Made by a program: the position numbers and the translations under genes | Part shown: piece by piece, positions 55,301-64,000 of the stretch | How positions within the stretch are numbered: the first letter of the stretch is position 1 | Layout of the letters: each line of letters begins with the position of its first letter | From: Vibrio sinaloensis DSM 21326 | GTDB taxonomy: Bacteria; Pseudomonadota; Gammaproteobacteria; Enterobacterales; Vibrionaceae | NCBI RefSeq assembly: GCF_000189275.1 | Contig: NZ_AEVT01000074.1 | Location: 62,001-126,000, forward strand | Reading direction: 5' to 3' | DNA length: 64,000 nucleotides | Notes under the pieces: model-generated | The model's input: only the letters and a program-made list of their open reading frames with translations | Database searches by the model: none | What the model was told of the DNA's origin: nothing

Positions 55301-56761
55301 ATGCAGGTAAAGAGGCATTTCAGTTTAAAATTCGTTTTTCTAGTGCCATTAGTCTTATCTGCGGTGATCTTTGCTCTCACCATCAAAAATTACTACGACT
55401 CTGTCAACCGCGATTTAGATGACGAGTATGCTCGCGTTCATGATTCGTTAGCCCGTTCTGCCAAAGTGTTAACGGCAGTCGATTACAGCTTCTCCAATCA
55501 ATCCAAACTGCGCAACATCCACTTATTAGAGCATAATCGTCAAGTTGTTGGTGGTGTTTGCCAAATGTGGCCTCTGGATGCTTTGTTGCTCACTGACGGA
55601 CGTAACCATGAAATCCCCGCTGTTGATATCAACTATATGCTTGTTGGCGAGCCCTCATTGTGCGACCCGGGGAGCGAGATTTATGAACGAGTGTCCGGTC
55701 AGGTTTCTTTAGCGCCAGTCCTTTCTTTTGTCCACGATATTGATAACTCGTTGCTCGGTATTCAATATATCGACAAAGAAGGCTACATAATGACATCGCC
55801 TGATACGTATGCGAAGACCTTTAAACTAGAAACGTTGCGCACCGTTAAAGTTCGACCGTTTTGGCAGATGACCGCCAATAATCCAGATTTGATTACGTTA
55901 ACGGGCCCCGCGCCTATATATACCAGCAGCGAACATGTAATGAGTTTGTCCATGCCTATTTTTTCATCTGGTGCGCTTCAAGGCATACTTTCTTTGGATG
56001 TTGCCTATGAAAAACTGCTTAACAGTAGTGGCAAGCTAGCGGGCACCTTAGCGATCATCAATGGCAGCCTAATTGAACCTCCAAAATCTGCGGTACGCGT
56101 AGAGCATATTAATATTGAGGGGTTAGGGGGCACACATCGAATTTACTATGCGTTTGATTTGACTAAAGAGGTGAAAAACTTCTTTTATTTTGAGCGTTAC
56201 AGTTTGTTTGTTGTGGTCATTGTCTATCTGCTGTCTGTCATCGTGTTGTTTTTCATTAATACTCGAGTTGAGCATAGTTACTTTAAAGAGTTATCGGCGA
56301 AAGACCCAATGACAGGCCTGCTCAATCGTCGTGGCTTTCAAACCTTTATCGCCGGAGTTCAGCATCAGCGTTACGTCGCGATTGCAGTGTTTGATATTGA
56401 TAACTTCAAATCCATTAACGATACCTATGGACATGATGTTGGTGACAATGTGATTTCGTATATGGCAGACCAAATCGTTGCAAGCATTCGAGACTGCGAT
56501 GTCGCTGCGCGTTTTGGTGGTGAGGAGTTTGTCGTTTACATGAGTGGTGGTGATGTAGAGTCTTTGAAAAAGTCTATGTTACGGGTACAAGAAGCGATAT
56601 GTGCGCACTCTCAACAGATTATAGAGCCAGGGTTTACAGTATCCGGTGGGGTCGAAGTGGTCGATGGTGATAACGCCAGCGACTTTGATCAACTGTTCAA
56701 AGCGGCTGACGAAAAACTCTATATCGCTAAAACCTCAGGTAAAGACCAACTGGTTTTCTAA
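55301..56761 (+). CDS. Membrane-bound diguanylate cyclase (GGDEF) with inhibitory site
   Basis: A 486-residue inner-membrane protein. Membrane helix at about 12-30, periplasmic sensor (about 35-305, single Cache-like), second helix (about 308-328), then a GGDEF domain. The active site is GGEEF at 406-410, with substrate motif FDIDNFKSINDTYGHDVGD. The RxxD inhibitory site Arg397-Asp400 (RDCD) sits the canonical five residues upstream, so c-di-GMP product inhibition is expected. No EAL domain. Its TAA stop overlaps the dusC stop from the other strand. Confidence 0.93.
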   Translation: MQVKRHFSLKFVFLVPLVLSAVIFALTIKNYYDSVNRDLDDEYARVHDSLARSAKVLTAVDYSFSNQSKLRNIHLLEHNRQVVGGVCQMWPLDALLLTDGRNHEIPAVDINYMLVGEPSLCDPGSEIYERVSGQVSLAPVLSFVHDIDNSLLGIQYIDKEGYIMTSPDTYAKTFKLETLRTVKVRPFWQMTANNPDLITLTGPAPIYTSSEHVMSLSMPIFSSGALQGILSLDVAYEKLLNSSGKLAGTLAIINGSLIEPPKSAVRVEHINIEGLGGTHRIYYAFDLTKEVKNFFYFERYSLFVVVIVYLLSVIVLFFINTRVEHSYFKELSAKDPMTGLLNRRGFQTFIAGVQHQRYVAIAVFDIDNFKSINDTYGHDVGDNVISYMADQIVASIRDCDVAARFGGEEFVVYMSGGDVESLKKSMLRVQEAICAHSQQIIEPGFTVSGGVEVVDGDNASDFDQLFKAADEKLYIAKTSGKDQLVF

Positions 56762-57711
56762 GCGGCAGTTAATGTGTCTCGGTAACGAGTAATATGCTCG
56801 ACGATTGGCGCCGCTTTATTGAAGGTTCTGATTTCTCTAAACAGAGCCGCAGCTTCTGGATACTGTTGGCGTAAATAGGAGAACCACTGTTTTACTCGGT
56901 TAGGGTAGTACAGACCTTTGTCACCCTTCATTTCGTACTGAGAGTAAACCAGTAGTAACTCGACGACTTCATGCCAAGGCATTACGCTGTGATCATGTTT
57001 TACCACGTTGCCCAAGTTAGGGACATTAAAGGCTCCTCGACACACCATAAGTGAGTCGACACCTGTGGTCTCTATACACGCTTGGCCGTCTTGGTGATTC
57101 CAGATTTCGCCATTGGCAATCAATGGAATAGAAAATCTCTCGCGGATTTGACCAATGTATTCCCATTTAATTTCGCTGGCTTTATAGCCACCCGTTTTCG
57201 TGCGGGCGTGAACGGTAAGCTCATTGGCACCTGCTAGTTCAATCGCATCGACAATTTCAAAGCAGTCATCAGGGTTTTCCCAACCTAAGCGGATTTTTGC
57301 AGTCACTGGAATATTGCTTGGTACTGCGTCTCGACAAGATTTAACCACCTGATGAATGAGCTCTGGGTGCTGCAATAAGGCGGCGCCCCCTTTGCTTTTA
57401 TTCACCAGTTTTGCCGGGCAGCCAAAATTAAGGTCGATGCCTTTTGCGCCCAAATCGGCAGCACGAATGGCATTTTCTGCCATCCATTTAGGGTCTTGTC
57501 CCAGCAGTTGAACGTGGACAGGAACTCCGGATTTTGTTTGCGAGCCTTGAAGAAGCTCTGGACACAGACGATGGAAAACATGATCTGGCAGGAGCTGATC
57601 GACAACCCGAACAAACTCTGTCACACACAAATCATAGTCATTGATGTCGGTTAAGATTTCTCGCATCAAATGATCCAGTACGCCCTCCATTGGGCCGAGC
57701 ACTACTCGCAT
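56758..57711 (-). CDS. dusC: tRNA-dihydrouridine synthase C (U16)
   Basis: A 317-residue flavoenzyme that reduces uridine 16 in tRNA. FMN-barrel signatures: VLGPMEGVLDHLMR, VQLLGQDPKWMAENA, GIDLNFGCPAKLVNKSKGG with catalytic Cys98, and ELTVHARTK. Length matches E. coli DusC (315). The start codon follows directly on a T-run of a terminator hairpin, and its only GAGG lies in that hairpin's stem. It is convergent with the GGDEF gene, sharing three bases. Confidence 0.94.
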   Translation of the reverse strand: MRVVLGPMEGVLDHLMREILTDINDYDLCVTEFVRVVDQLLPDHVFHRLCPELLQGSQTKSGVPVHVQLLGQDPKWMAENAIRAADLGAKGIDLNFGCPAKLVNKSKGGAALLQHPELIHQVVKSCRDAVPSNIPVTAKIRLGWENPDDCFEIVDAIELAGANELTVHARTKTGGYKASEIKWEYIGQIRERFSIPLIANGEIWNHQDGQACIETTGVDSLMVCRGAFNVPNLGNVVKHDHSVMPWHEVVELLLVYSQYEMKGDKGLYYPNRVKQWFSYLRQQYPEAAALFREIRTFNKAAPIVEHITRYRDTLTAA

Positions 57712-57738
57712 AAAAAACGCCTCTATTTACGGAGGCGT
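57712..57738 (-). terminator. Terminator abutting the dusC start
   Basis: On the minus strand ACGCCTC pairs with GAGGCGT around an eight-base loop, followed by TTTTTT and then the dusC ATG. It ends the pilin-like gene and includes the only dusC ribosome-binding sequence. Confidence 0.75.
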
Positions 57739-57792
57739 GATTTTAGAGGTATGCAAAGCAAATGTCACGATTTGAGCATAGTGAAAGCAGCG

Positions 57793-58332
57793 TTATTGCG
57801 GTAAAGGCCTATCACGACGGACATTAAAAGTACCATCCAATGGTTGATATTCTAACGTCCAAACGTCAGTCGTATAGTCGGTAATGTTCGACTTGTAGTA
57901 GTAGTAACAAGATCCATCAGCGCGGTACCAACTTACGACATCTGCATCTGCATTGTTTTCTAATATGGGGTCACTGTGTGCTTCGACGCTAAGATCGGTT
58001 TGCAGTAAATCTTGCCAAAGTTCAGGGCAGTCAGGCTTGGTTGGGTTAAGGGTATCAACATTTCGCGGGTACCCAGTTATGGAAGGAAAGATGTTTCCAT
58101 CGCCATAGCCAATAACCACCGCACCGCTCGGCTCATTCTCAACTAACCACATCGAGTGATATAACTGGGTAGCACTGACAAAAGCGCTAAATGCTGCTCG
58201 AGCCCGATTGTCATGGGCATCTTGTTGATAATTGAGAAAGCGGGGCAAAGCCGTCACCGCGAGTATGCCCAGTATGACAATGACGACAACTAACTCTATA
58301 AGAGTAAAACCTTTGATTTTATAAATACTCAT
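57793..58332 (-). CDS. Type IV pilin-like/pseudopilin protein
   Basis: A 179-residue prepilin with cleavage motif KGFTLIELVVVIVILGILAV: short basic leader, Gly8, Phe9, and Glu at position 5 of the mature protein. The hydrophobic helix packs in the fibre. The C-terminal domain has a Cys pair (CPELWQ and DGSCYYYY) that may form the D-loop disulfide. It resembles MshB-like minor pilins. No assembly genes are adjacent, so it is an orphan needing machinery encoded elsewhere. Confidence 0.85.
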   Translation of the reverse strand: MSIYKIKGFTLIELVVVIVILGILAVTALPRFLNYQQDAHDNRARAAFSAFVSATQLYHSMWLVENEPSGAVVIGYGDGNIFPSITGYPRNVDTLNPTKPDCPELWQDLLQTDLSVEAHSDPILENNADADVVSWYRADGSCYYYYKSNITDYTTDVWTLEYQPLDGTFNVRRDRPLPQ

Positions 58333-58619
58333 TCGTGACCCGACAACTTTATTAACAGGTTGTAAGAATATGTTTCAATTATCAGTTTGCGCTCTAACGG
58401 GTAATTTTCAAAGTGAATTAAGTGAAATATCACTAAGAGTTTTTATGGATAGATAAAAAGAGAGAGCTAGCTATGAATTCCTTATAACTAGCCTTGACGT
58501 GAAATTGTCGAAATATCACAAGAAAAAGGATCCGAGCCAGGGAGTGAGTCTCGAAGTGACCTGTCGCCTTGCATAGGGTTATAATGCGCGGGTAATCAGT
58601 TAAACACTAGAAGTGAATA
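58333..58619. other. Divergent intergenic region
   Basis: Holds the promoters of the pilin-like and SEC-C genes. A weak hairpin GCTAG...CTAGC at about 58469-58494 is visible. I see no gene. Confidence 0.3.
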
Positions 58620-59234
58620 ATGAAGTATCAATTACTGACACTGCCGGACTCAATTACTAGTGAGTCGAGCGATTTTCTTGAAGGACTCACTTTAGCGGCG
58701 AACATGGCAACCAAGCCACTCGACCCAGACTCGTGGTTGGAGTCTATCTTCTCAACCCAAGCGTCAGCGGCGAAAACTGCGGTTGAGGGCCACATTACTC
58801 AGCAGTATAGCTACCTGAAAGCTAATGAATACTCATTGCTGAGTTTGATTGAAGGCGAGAGCCGAAGGGAACGCCTGGCTGATGTCGCAGAAGGTTTTAT
58901 GACCCTGTGGCCGACCATTGAGGTTCAATGGCAAGAGGTGCAAGTAGGCGATGGCACTTTACGCATGCTACAAGCTTTGTTGACTTGCTTTATGTTAGCT
59001 ATTGATGAAGAGCAAACTCAGGCACAGATGCAAGCGGCCGGAATCGAAACGCCACCAAAGTTAGATGACTTTATCGAACAGCTTGACCTTATGTTGGTGG
59101 AGGTTGCACAAGCCGCGGATGAAGCCATGATCGGTGCCAAATCTCAAAGCGTGAATCCGTACAAAGAGACCGGACGTAACGATGCATGCCCATGCGGTAG
59201 TGGTCGTAAATTCAAGCAATGCTGCGGAAAATAG
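58620..59234 (+). CDS. UPF0149/YecA-type protein with C-terminal SEC-C zinc motif
   Basis: A 204-residue cytosolic protein. The helical N-terminal part (about 1-170; LEGLTLAANMATKPLDPDSW, then IEQLDLMLVEVA) fits UPF0149. The C-terminus is the SEC-C metal-binding motif GRNDACPCGSGRKFKQCCGK, as in SecA. Function unknown; possibly a protein-targeting or stress adaptor. lolA follows 83 bases later. Confidence 0.85.
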   Translation: MKYQLLTLPDSITSESSDFLEGLTLAANMATKPLDPDSWLESIFSTQASAAKTAVEGHITQQYSYLKANEYSLLSLIEGESRRERLADVAEGFMTLWPTIEVQWQEVQVGDGTLRMLQALLTCFMLAIDEEQTQAQMQAAGIETPPKLDDFIEQLDLMLVEVAQAADEAMIGAKSQSVNPYKETGRNDACPCGSGRKFKQCCGK

Positions 59235-59317
59235 AACAAAGTTAACTTTATTCGGTCAAAGCTTATTGCAAACAACGTTATAAAAAACACATTGCGACGA
59301 TAAAGGAACAAATATTG

Positions 59318-59914
59318 ATGAAAAAACTCGCTGCATTATTGTTTATGAGTTTATCTGTGCTGGCGGCTCCAAAAGACGAGTTGAGTCACCGTCTACAGCT
59401 TACGGGAGGTTTTAGCGCCGATTTCGCTCAACAAGTCACTAGCCCTGATGGTGAAGTGGTAATGGAAGGTGAAGGTAAGGTTGAGATAGCGAGGCCAAGC
59501 TTGTTTCGTTGGACAACAACCCTTCCTGATGAAAACGTGTTAGTTTCAGATGGTGAAAGCCTTTGGTATTACAGTCCGTTTATTGAGCAAGTGAGTATTT
59601 ACTGGCAAGAGCAGGCTACTGAGCAGACGCCATTTGTTTTGCTAACCCGTAGCCGTGCCAGTGACTGGGACAATTACAAAGTTTCTCAGCAAGGTGATGT
59701 TTTTACTTTGGTACCGACAGCAGTTGATTCGAATCAAGGGCAGTTCAAGTTAGAAATAGACACTAAAGGTGCCGTCAAAGGCTTCAGTGTTATCGAGCAA
59801 GATGGCCAGAAGAGCGCGTTTGAGTTCGATAATATTGATTTAGCCAAACCAAAAACTGAGCGCTTTACTTTTACCATTCCACAAGGTGTCGAGGTGGATG
59901 ATCAAAGGAACTAA
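59318..59914 (+). CDS. lolA: LolA, periplasmic lipoprotein carrier
   Basis: A 198-residue protein with a short signal peptide (about 1-16, ending LAA). Family motifs: [51 protein letters not shown]. It ferries lipoproteins from the LolCDE complex to LolB at the outer membrane. The ATG at 59318 follows AAAGGA by about 10 bases; a TTG three bases upstream is an alternative. Two bases separate it from rarA. Confidence 0.96.
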   Translation: MKKLAALLFMSLSVLAAPKDELSHRLQLTGGFSADFAQQVTSPDGEVVMEGEGKVEIARPSLFRWTTTLPDENVLVSDGESLWYYSPFIEQVSIYWQEQATEQTPFVLLTRSRASDWDNYKVSQQGDVFTLVPTAVDSNQGQFKLEIDTKGAVKGFSVIEQDGQKSAFEFDNIDLAKPKTERFTFTIPQGVEVDDQRN

Positions 59915-59916
59915 AT

Positions 59917-61263
59917 GTGAGTAATTTCTCGTTTGATTTCTCGGGGGACGAAGATTTTCGTCCCCTTGCCGCTAGAATGCGGCCACAAAATATTGAGCAA
60001 TACATAGGTCAGCAGCATATTTTAGGTGAGGGGAAACCCTTGCGTCGCGCTTTAGAGGCTGGTCATGTCCATTCGATGATTTTGTGGGGACCTCCGGGGA
60101 CGGGGAAAACAACCCTCGCGGAGGTGGCTGCCAACTATGCGAATGCAGAAGTTGAGCGCGTATCAGCGGTGACATCAGGCGTTAAAGAGATTCGTGCGGC
60201 GATAGAGAAAGCGCGTGAGAATAAACGGGCAGGTCGTCGAACAATCTTGTTTGTCGATGAGGTGCATCGGTTTAATAAATCGCAGCAAGATGCTTTTCTA
60301 CCGCACATTGAAGATGGCACAGTAACCTTTATTGGAGCTACCACAGAAAACCCTTCTTTCGAGCTCAATAACGCTTTGTTATCAAGGGCTAGGGTCTACA
60401 AACTGACCTCTTTATCCCAGGCAGACATTTTGCAAGCGCTCGAGCAAGCGATCCAAGATTCAGAGCGTGGGTTAGGGGCAATCAAAGCTCAATTTGTCGA
60501 TAACGCTCTAGATCGCCTAGCAGAGTTAGTGAATGGTGATGCTCGTATGTCACTGAACTATCTAGAGCTGCTCTATGACATGGCTGAAGATGATGACCAA
60601 GGTGTTAAGCAGATTACCTTGTCTTTGCTGGCAGAGGTCGCTGGAGAGAAAGTATCACGCTTCGACAATAAAGGGGATATTTGGTACGACTTAATCTCTG
60701 CAGTGCATAAATCTATTCGTGGCTCAAACCCCGATGCGGCACTCTATTGGTCTGCGCGCATGATAGCTGCAGGTTGCGATCCTTTGTATATTGCTCGCCG
60801 ATTGTTGGCGATCGCATCAGAAGATGTCGGGAATGCTGACCCGAGAGCAATGCAAGTTGCGCTCTCAGCATGGGATTGTTTTACTCGCGTTGGTCCGGCT
60901 GAAGGTGAGCGTGCAATCGCACAAGCGATCGTCTACTTGGCCTGTGCTCCAAAAAGTAATGCGGTTTACACAGCATGGAAACAAGCATTACGTGATGCCC
61001 ACAATTTGCCAGAATATGAAGTGCCACCACATTTACGCAATGCGCCAACCAGTTTAATGAAAGATTTGGGCTACGGTGCTGAGTATCGGTATGCACACGA
61101 TGAACCTGGCGCGTACGCCGCGGGAGAGTGCTATCTGCCGCCTGAAATGAGTGACACTCGCTACTATCAACCGACCAATCGTGGCTTAGAAACGAAAATT
61201 GGTGAAAAGTTAGATTACTTGGCTAGTTTAGACGCAAAAAGCCCACAAAAGCGCTATGAATAA
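59917..61263 (+). CDS. rarA: RarA (MgsA), replication-associated recombination ATPase
   Basis: A 448-residue AAA+ protein related to clamp loaders and human WRNIP1. Walker [10 protein letters not shown] at 58-66, Walker [20 protein letters not shown], sensor [10 protein letters not shown]. It acts at stalled replication forks. Starts with GTG at 59917, two bases after the lolA stop, and is followed by serS, the same order as in E. coli. Confidence 0.96.
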   Translation: MSNFSFDFSGDEDFRPLAARMRPQNIEQYIGQQHILGEGKPLRRALEAGHVHSMILWGPPGTGKTTLAEVAANYANAEVERVSAVTSGVKEIRAAIEKARENKRAGRRTILFVDEVHRFNKSQQDAFLPHIEDGTVTFIGATTENPSFELNNALLSRARVYKLTSLSQADILQALEQAIQDSERGLGAIKAQFVDNALDRLAELVNGDARMSLNYLELLYDMAEDDDQGVKQITLSLLAEVAGEKVSRFDNKGDIWYDLISAVHKSIRGSNPDAALYWSARMIAAGCDPLYIARRLLAIASEDVGNADPRAMQVALSAWDCFTRVGPAEGERAIAQAIVYLACAPKSNAVYTAWKQALRDAHNLPEYEVPPHLRNAPTSLMKDLGYGAEYRYAHDEPGAYAAGECYLPPEMSDTRYYQPTNRGLETKIGEKLDYLASLDAKSPQKRYE

Positions 61264-61302
61264 GCGCCCATTTTAGATACATTTATTCGGTTAATATTTT
61301 TA

Positions 61303-61327
61303 GCGCTCGAGCACGATGCTGGAGCGC
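61303..61327 (+). promoter_or_regulatory. Hairpin between rarA and serS
   Basis: GCGCTC-G-AGCA-CGA-TGCT-G-GAGCGC: ten pairs with one G-G mismatch. No T-run, so a leader hairpin of serS or a processing site is likelier than termination. Confidence 0.4.
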
Positions 61328-61341
61328 GATTTCACAACTAA

Positions 61342-62667
<1,326 letters not shown>

Positions 62668-62683
62668 TTCGTTAGTGAATACC

Positions 62684-62713
62684 AAAGGCGACTCATTGAG
62701 TCGCCTTTTTTGT
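62684..62713. terminator. Terminator after serS
   Basis: AAAGGCGACTC pairs with GAGTCGCCTTT around ATT-type loop with a T-run. Confidence 0.9.
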
Positions 62714-62739
62714 TTGGTTTGTTACTTCATGTCGACGGG

Positions 62740-63180
62740 TTAGAATTGAATCAGATATTGATTTTGATCTGGCAATAATTCCAATTGCCAGGTCATTTCT
62801 TGATCGCCGTTCAATGGGGTCCACTGAACGTAAAGTGCTTGCCAGTTAACGTTCACTATCAAGTCTGTTGATGGTGCCGTTTGCGGGTAAATGCTAGTTA
62901 GATGTGACGTGGGATCAGCAATGTAGCGCCCATCTTCTAACCGTGCACCTAGACTGGTGTAAACGTGTATGACACCTTCATCAGGCGACGCTTGTTGTAT
63001 ATCTAATTGTACTTTTCGTTCAACTTGGAAAGAGAAATCACGCTGTGCAACGACATTTTTTGTCTCTATCGTTGTAGCGCCTTGGTTAGAGGGCGCGCTG
63101 CCACCACCACCTCCGCCACCCCCGCATGCAGCAAGAAGAGAAGAGAGCGAAAGGGCGAGTAAGGTATTGTTGATTTTCAT
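62740..63180 (-). CDS. Small predicted lipoprotein with polyglycine linker
   Basis: A 146-residue protein. The signal peptide ends in the lipobox SLLAAC, followed by eight glycines and a Ser/Pro/Asn linker, a typical tether for a surface or periplasmic domain. The rest is a beta-rich domain (FQVERKVQLDIQ, VNVNWQALYVQWTPL). I chose the ATG at 63180 with AGGAGA seven bases upstream over an upstream in-frame start at 63237. It lies 11 bases after the LruC-domain gene, so they are co-transcribed. No family recognised. Confidence 0.75.
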   Translation of the reverse strand: MKINNTLLALSLSSLLAACGGGGGGGGSAPSNQGATTIETKNVVAQRDFSFQVERKVQLDIQQASPDEGVIHVYTSLGARLEDGRYIADPTSHLTSIYPQTAPSTDLIVNVNWQALYVQWTPLNGDQEMTWQLELLPDQNQYLIQF

Positions 63181-63191
63181 AGCGCTATCTC

Positions 63192-64000
63192 CTATTGAGC
63201 TGAGAATATTTTGTTTGCTTGTGGGTTTTGATACCAATTGGTATCAGACTCACCGCTACTCGTGACCCAACTAGGGAACTGAGTGTAAGCATGTGAAATA
63301 TCGACACGTTCAAGTGGATGCGTCCATTCGGTCGTCAAATTGAGGGCCCAAGGCATTTGGTTATCGGTTAAAAAGTAAAAGCTGCCATAGCTATTGTCAT
63401 CGTGACTACCGAACAATCCGTTGTCCATCATGCTGGTGCCCGAATGGCTTTTTAAATGCGTTTGCCAAGTGATGCCTGGAGGCGATGGTAAGAAATCACC
63501 ATGGTAGTAGTTCTCACTCGCGAAGATAAATGGGTCATAAGGGGCATCACCTATCGTATTTTTGGCGACTGGTGAGATAAAGGTTACGTCTAACTGATAG
63601 TTAAGGGCTTCATCTGCTTGTCCCGTACAACTGGCTTGTGTGCGATAGAAGTTACAAGTTTCATCTAAAACACCAAGGTTGGTGAGAGCGTCGCGTAAAT
63701 CGGGCTCTATCACTAGAACGGCTTCATCTTCTGAGGTTTGTATAACTTGGTAATCAACAGCAGCGCCATTCCGAGTCAATGAGACACTGTCGAGGTTACT
63801 GCGATCGACGCCAGGAAGGTGCAGAGCAAAGCCATTGTGATATCCTGCTCCCATTGCTTTGAGGTGGTAGTTGGCACTAAAGCTTTTCAACTCCCTCTGG
63901 CCGTTTAAGGTTTCTGTAATGCGATATTTGAACACCACATCATTAAAGTCGTAGTCGCCCATCAATGGCCAGCGATCTTCAAACGCGAGTGTTGCATAGC
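63192..64000 (-). CDS. LruC-domain protein (5' end beyond window)
   Basis: At least 269 residues, with the N-terminus beyond base 64000: the frame is open to the edge, so the internal TTG/ATG near 63960 is not the true start. The visible part opens with FEDRWPLMGDYDFNDVVFKY, the diagnostic LruC-domain motif with acidic residues suited to calcium binding. It ends shortly before the lipoprotein gene. LruC-domain proteins are exported and of unknown function. The two are probably a pair at the cell surface. Confidence 0.82.
   Translation of the reverse strand, partial: YATLAFEDRWPLMGDYDFNDVVFKYRITETLNGQRELKSFSANYHLKAMGAGYHNGFALHLPGVDRSNLDSVSLTRNGAAVDYQVIQTSEDEAVLVIEPDLRDALTNLGVLDETCNFYRTQASCTGQADEALNYQLDVTFISPVAKNTIGDAPYDPFIFASENYYHGDFLPSPPGITWQTHLKSHSGTSMMDNGLFGSHDDNSYGSFYFLTDNQMPWALNLTTEWTHPLERVDISHAYTQFPSWVTSSGESDTNWYQNPQANKIFSAQ

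Noticed and set aside
63229..63246. Perfect palindrome TGATACCAATTGGTATCA resembling the ends of the 33.7 kb element
   Set aside because: It lies inside the coding frame of the LruC gene (SDTNWYQ) and has no element interior, so the similarity is probably accidental.

Overview
The window looks like chromosome I of a Vibrio (Vibrionaceae). Evidence is the gene order tig-clpP-clpX-lon-hupB-ppiD-comEA followed by cmk-rpsA-ihfB-lapA-lapB-pyrF, a TRAP dicarboxylate operon next to dctBD, and several proteins of typical Vibrio type (a degenerate receiver-TPR regulator, a ComEA homologue, a LruC-domain protein). From memory, the folD-to-pyrF block and the ABC-transporter/GGDEF/dusC and lolA/rarA/serS blocks resemble two separate stretches of the V. 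cholerae large chromosome. I cannot name the species.

Layout. 0-0.7 kb: the 5' part of folD on the minus strand with a PurR-type operator, then tRNA-Arg(TCT). 1-5.5 kb: a TPR regulator with a damaged receiver domain, a DUF2913-like protein and a chemoreceptor. 5.7-12.7 kb: a small broken or unusual ORF, then a two-component system feeding a GtsABC-type glucose/mannose ABC importer. 12.7-22 kb: a structured intergenic region, the dctPQM TRAP transporter behind a clear sigma-54 promoter, a transglutaminase-like exported protein, and dctBD, which should drive that promoter. 22-31 kb: the proteostasis block (trigger factor, ClpP, ClpX, Lon behind a sigma-32-type promoter, HU-beta, PpiD) and ComEA. 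31-36.5 kb: cmk, rpsA with a GGA-loop leader, ihfB, lapAB (LPS control) and pyrF.

37-48 kb is the most accessory-looking stretch: a complete five-gene peptide-type ABC importer, an AT-rich small outer-membrane barrel protein, and a giant (1493 aa) lipoprotein metalloprotease with a metzincin active site. Read together they suggest a protein-degradation and peptide-uptake locus. This is inference, and it is my best candidate for an undescribed system.

48-64 kb: miaE, a membrane-anchored coiled-coil protein, cysB, a methyltransferase, a second three-gene ABC importer, a membrane diguanylate cyclase with an inhibitory site, dusC, an orphan type IV pilin-like protein, a SEC-C protein, lolA-rarA-serS, and a small lipoprotein paired with a LruC-domain protein that runs off the right edge.

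Most regulatory claims come from inverted repeats and promoter-like motifs read by eye. They are hypotheses except where the match is essentially complete (PurR box, sigma-54 promoter of dctP, sigma-32 promoter of lon, rho-independent terminators).
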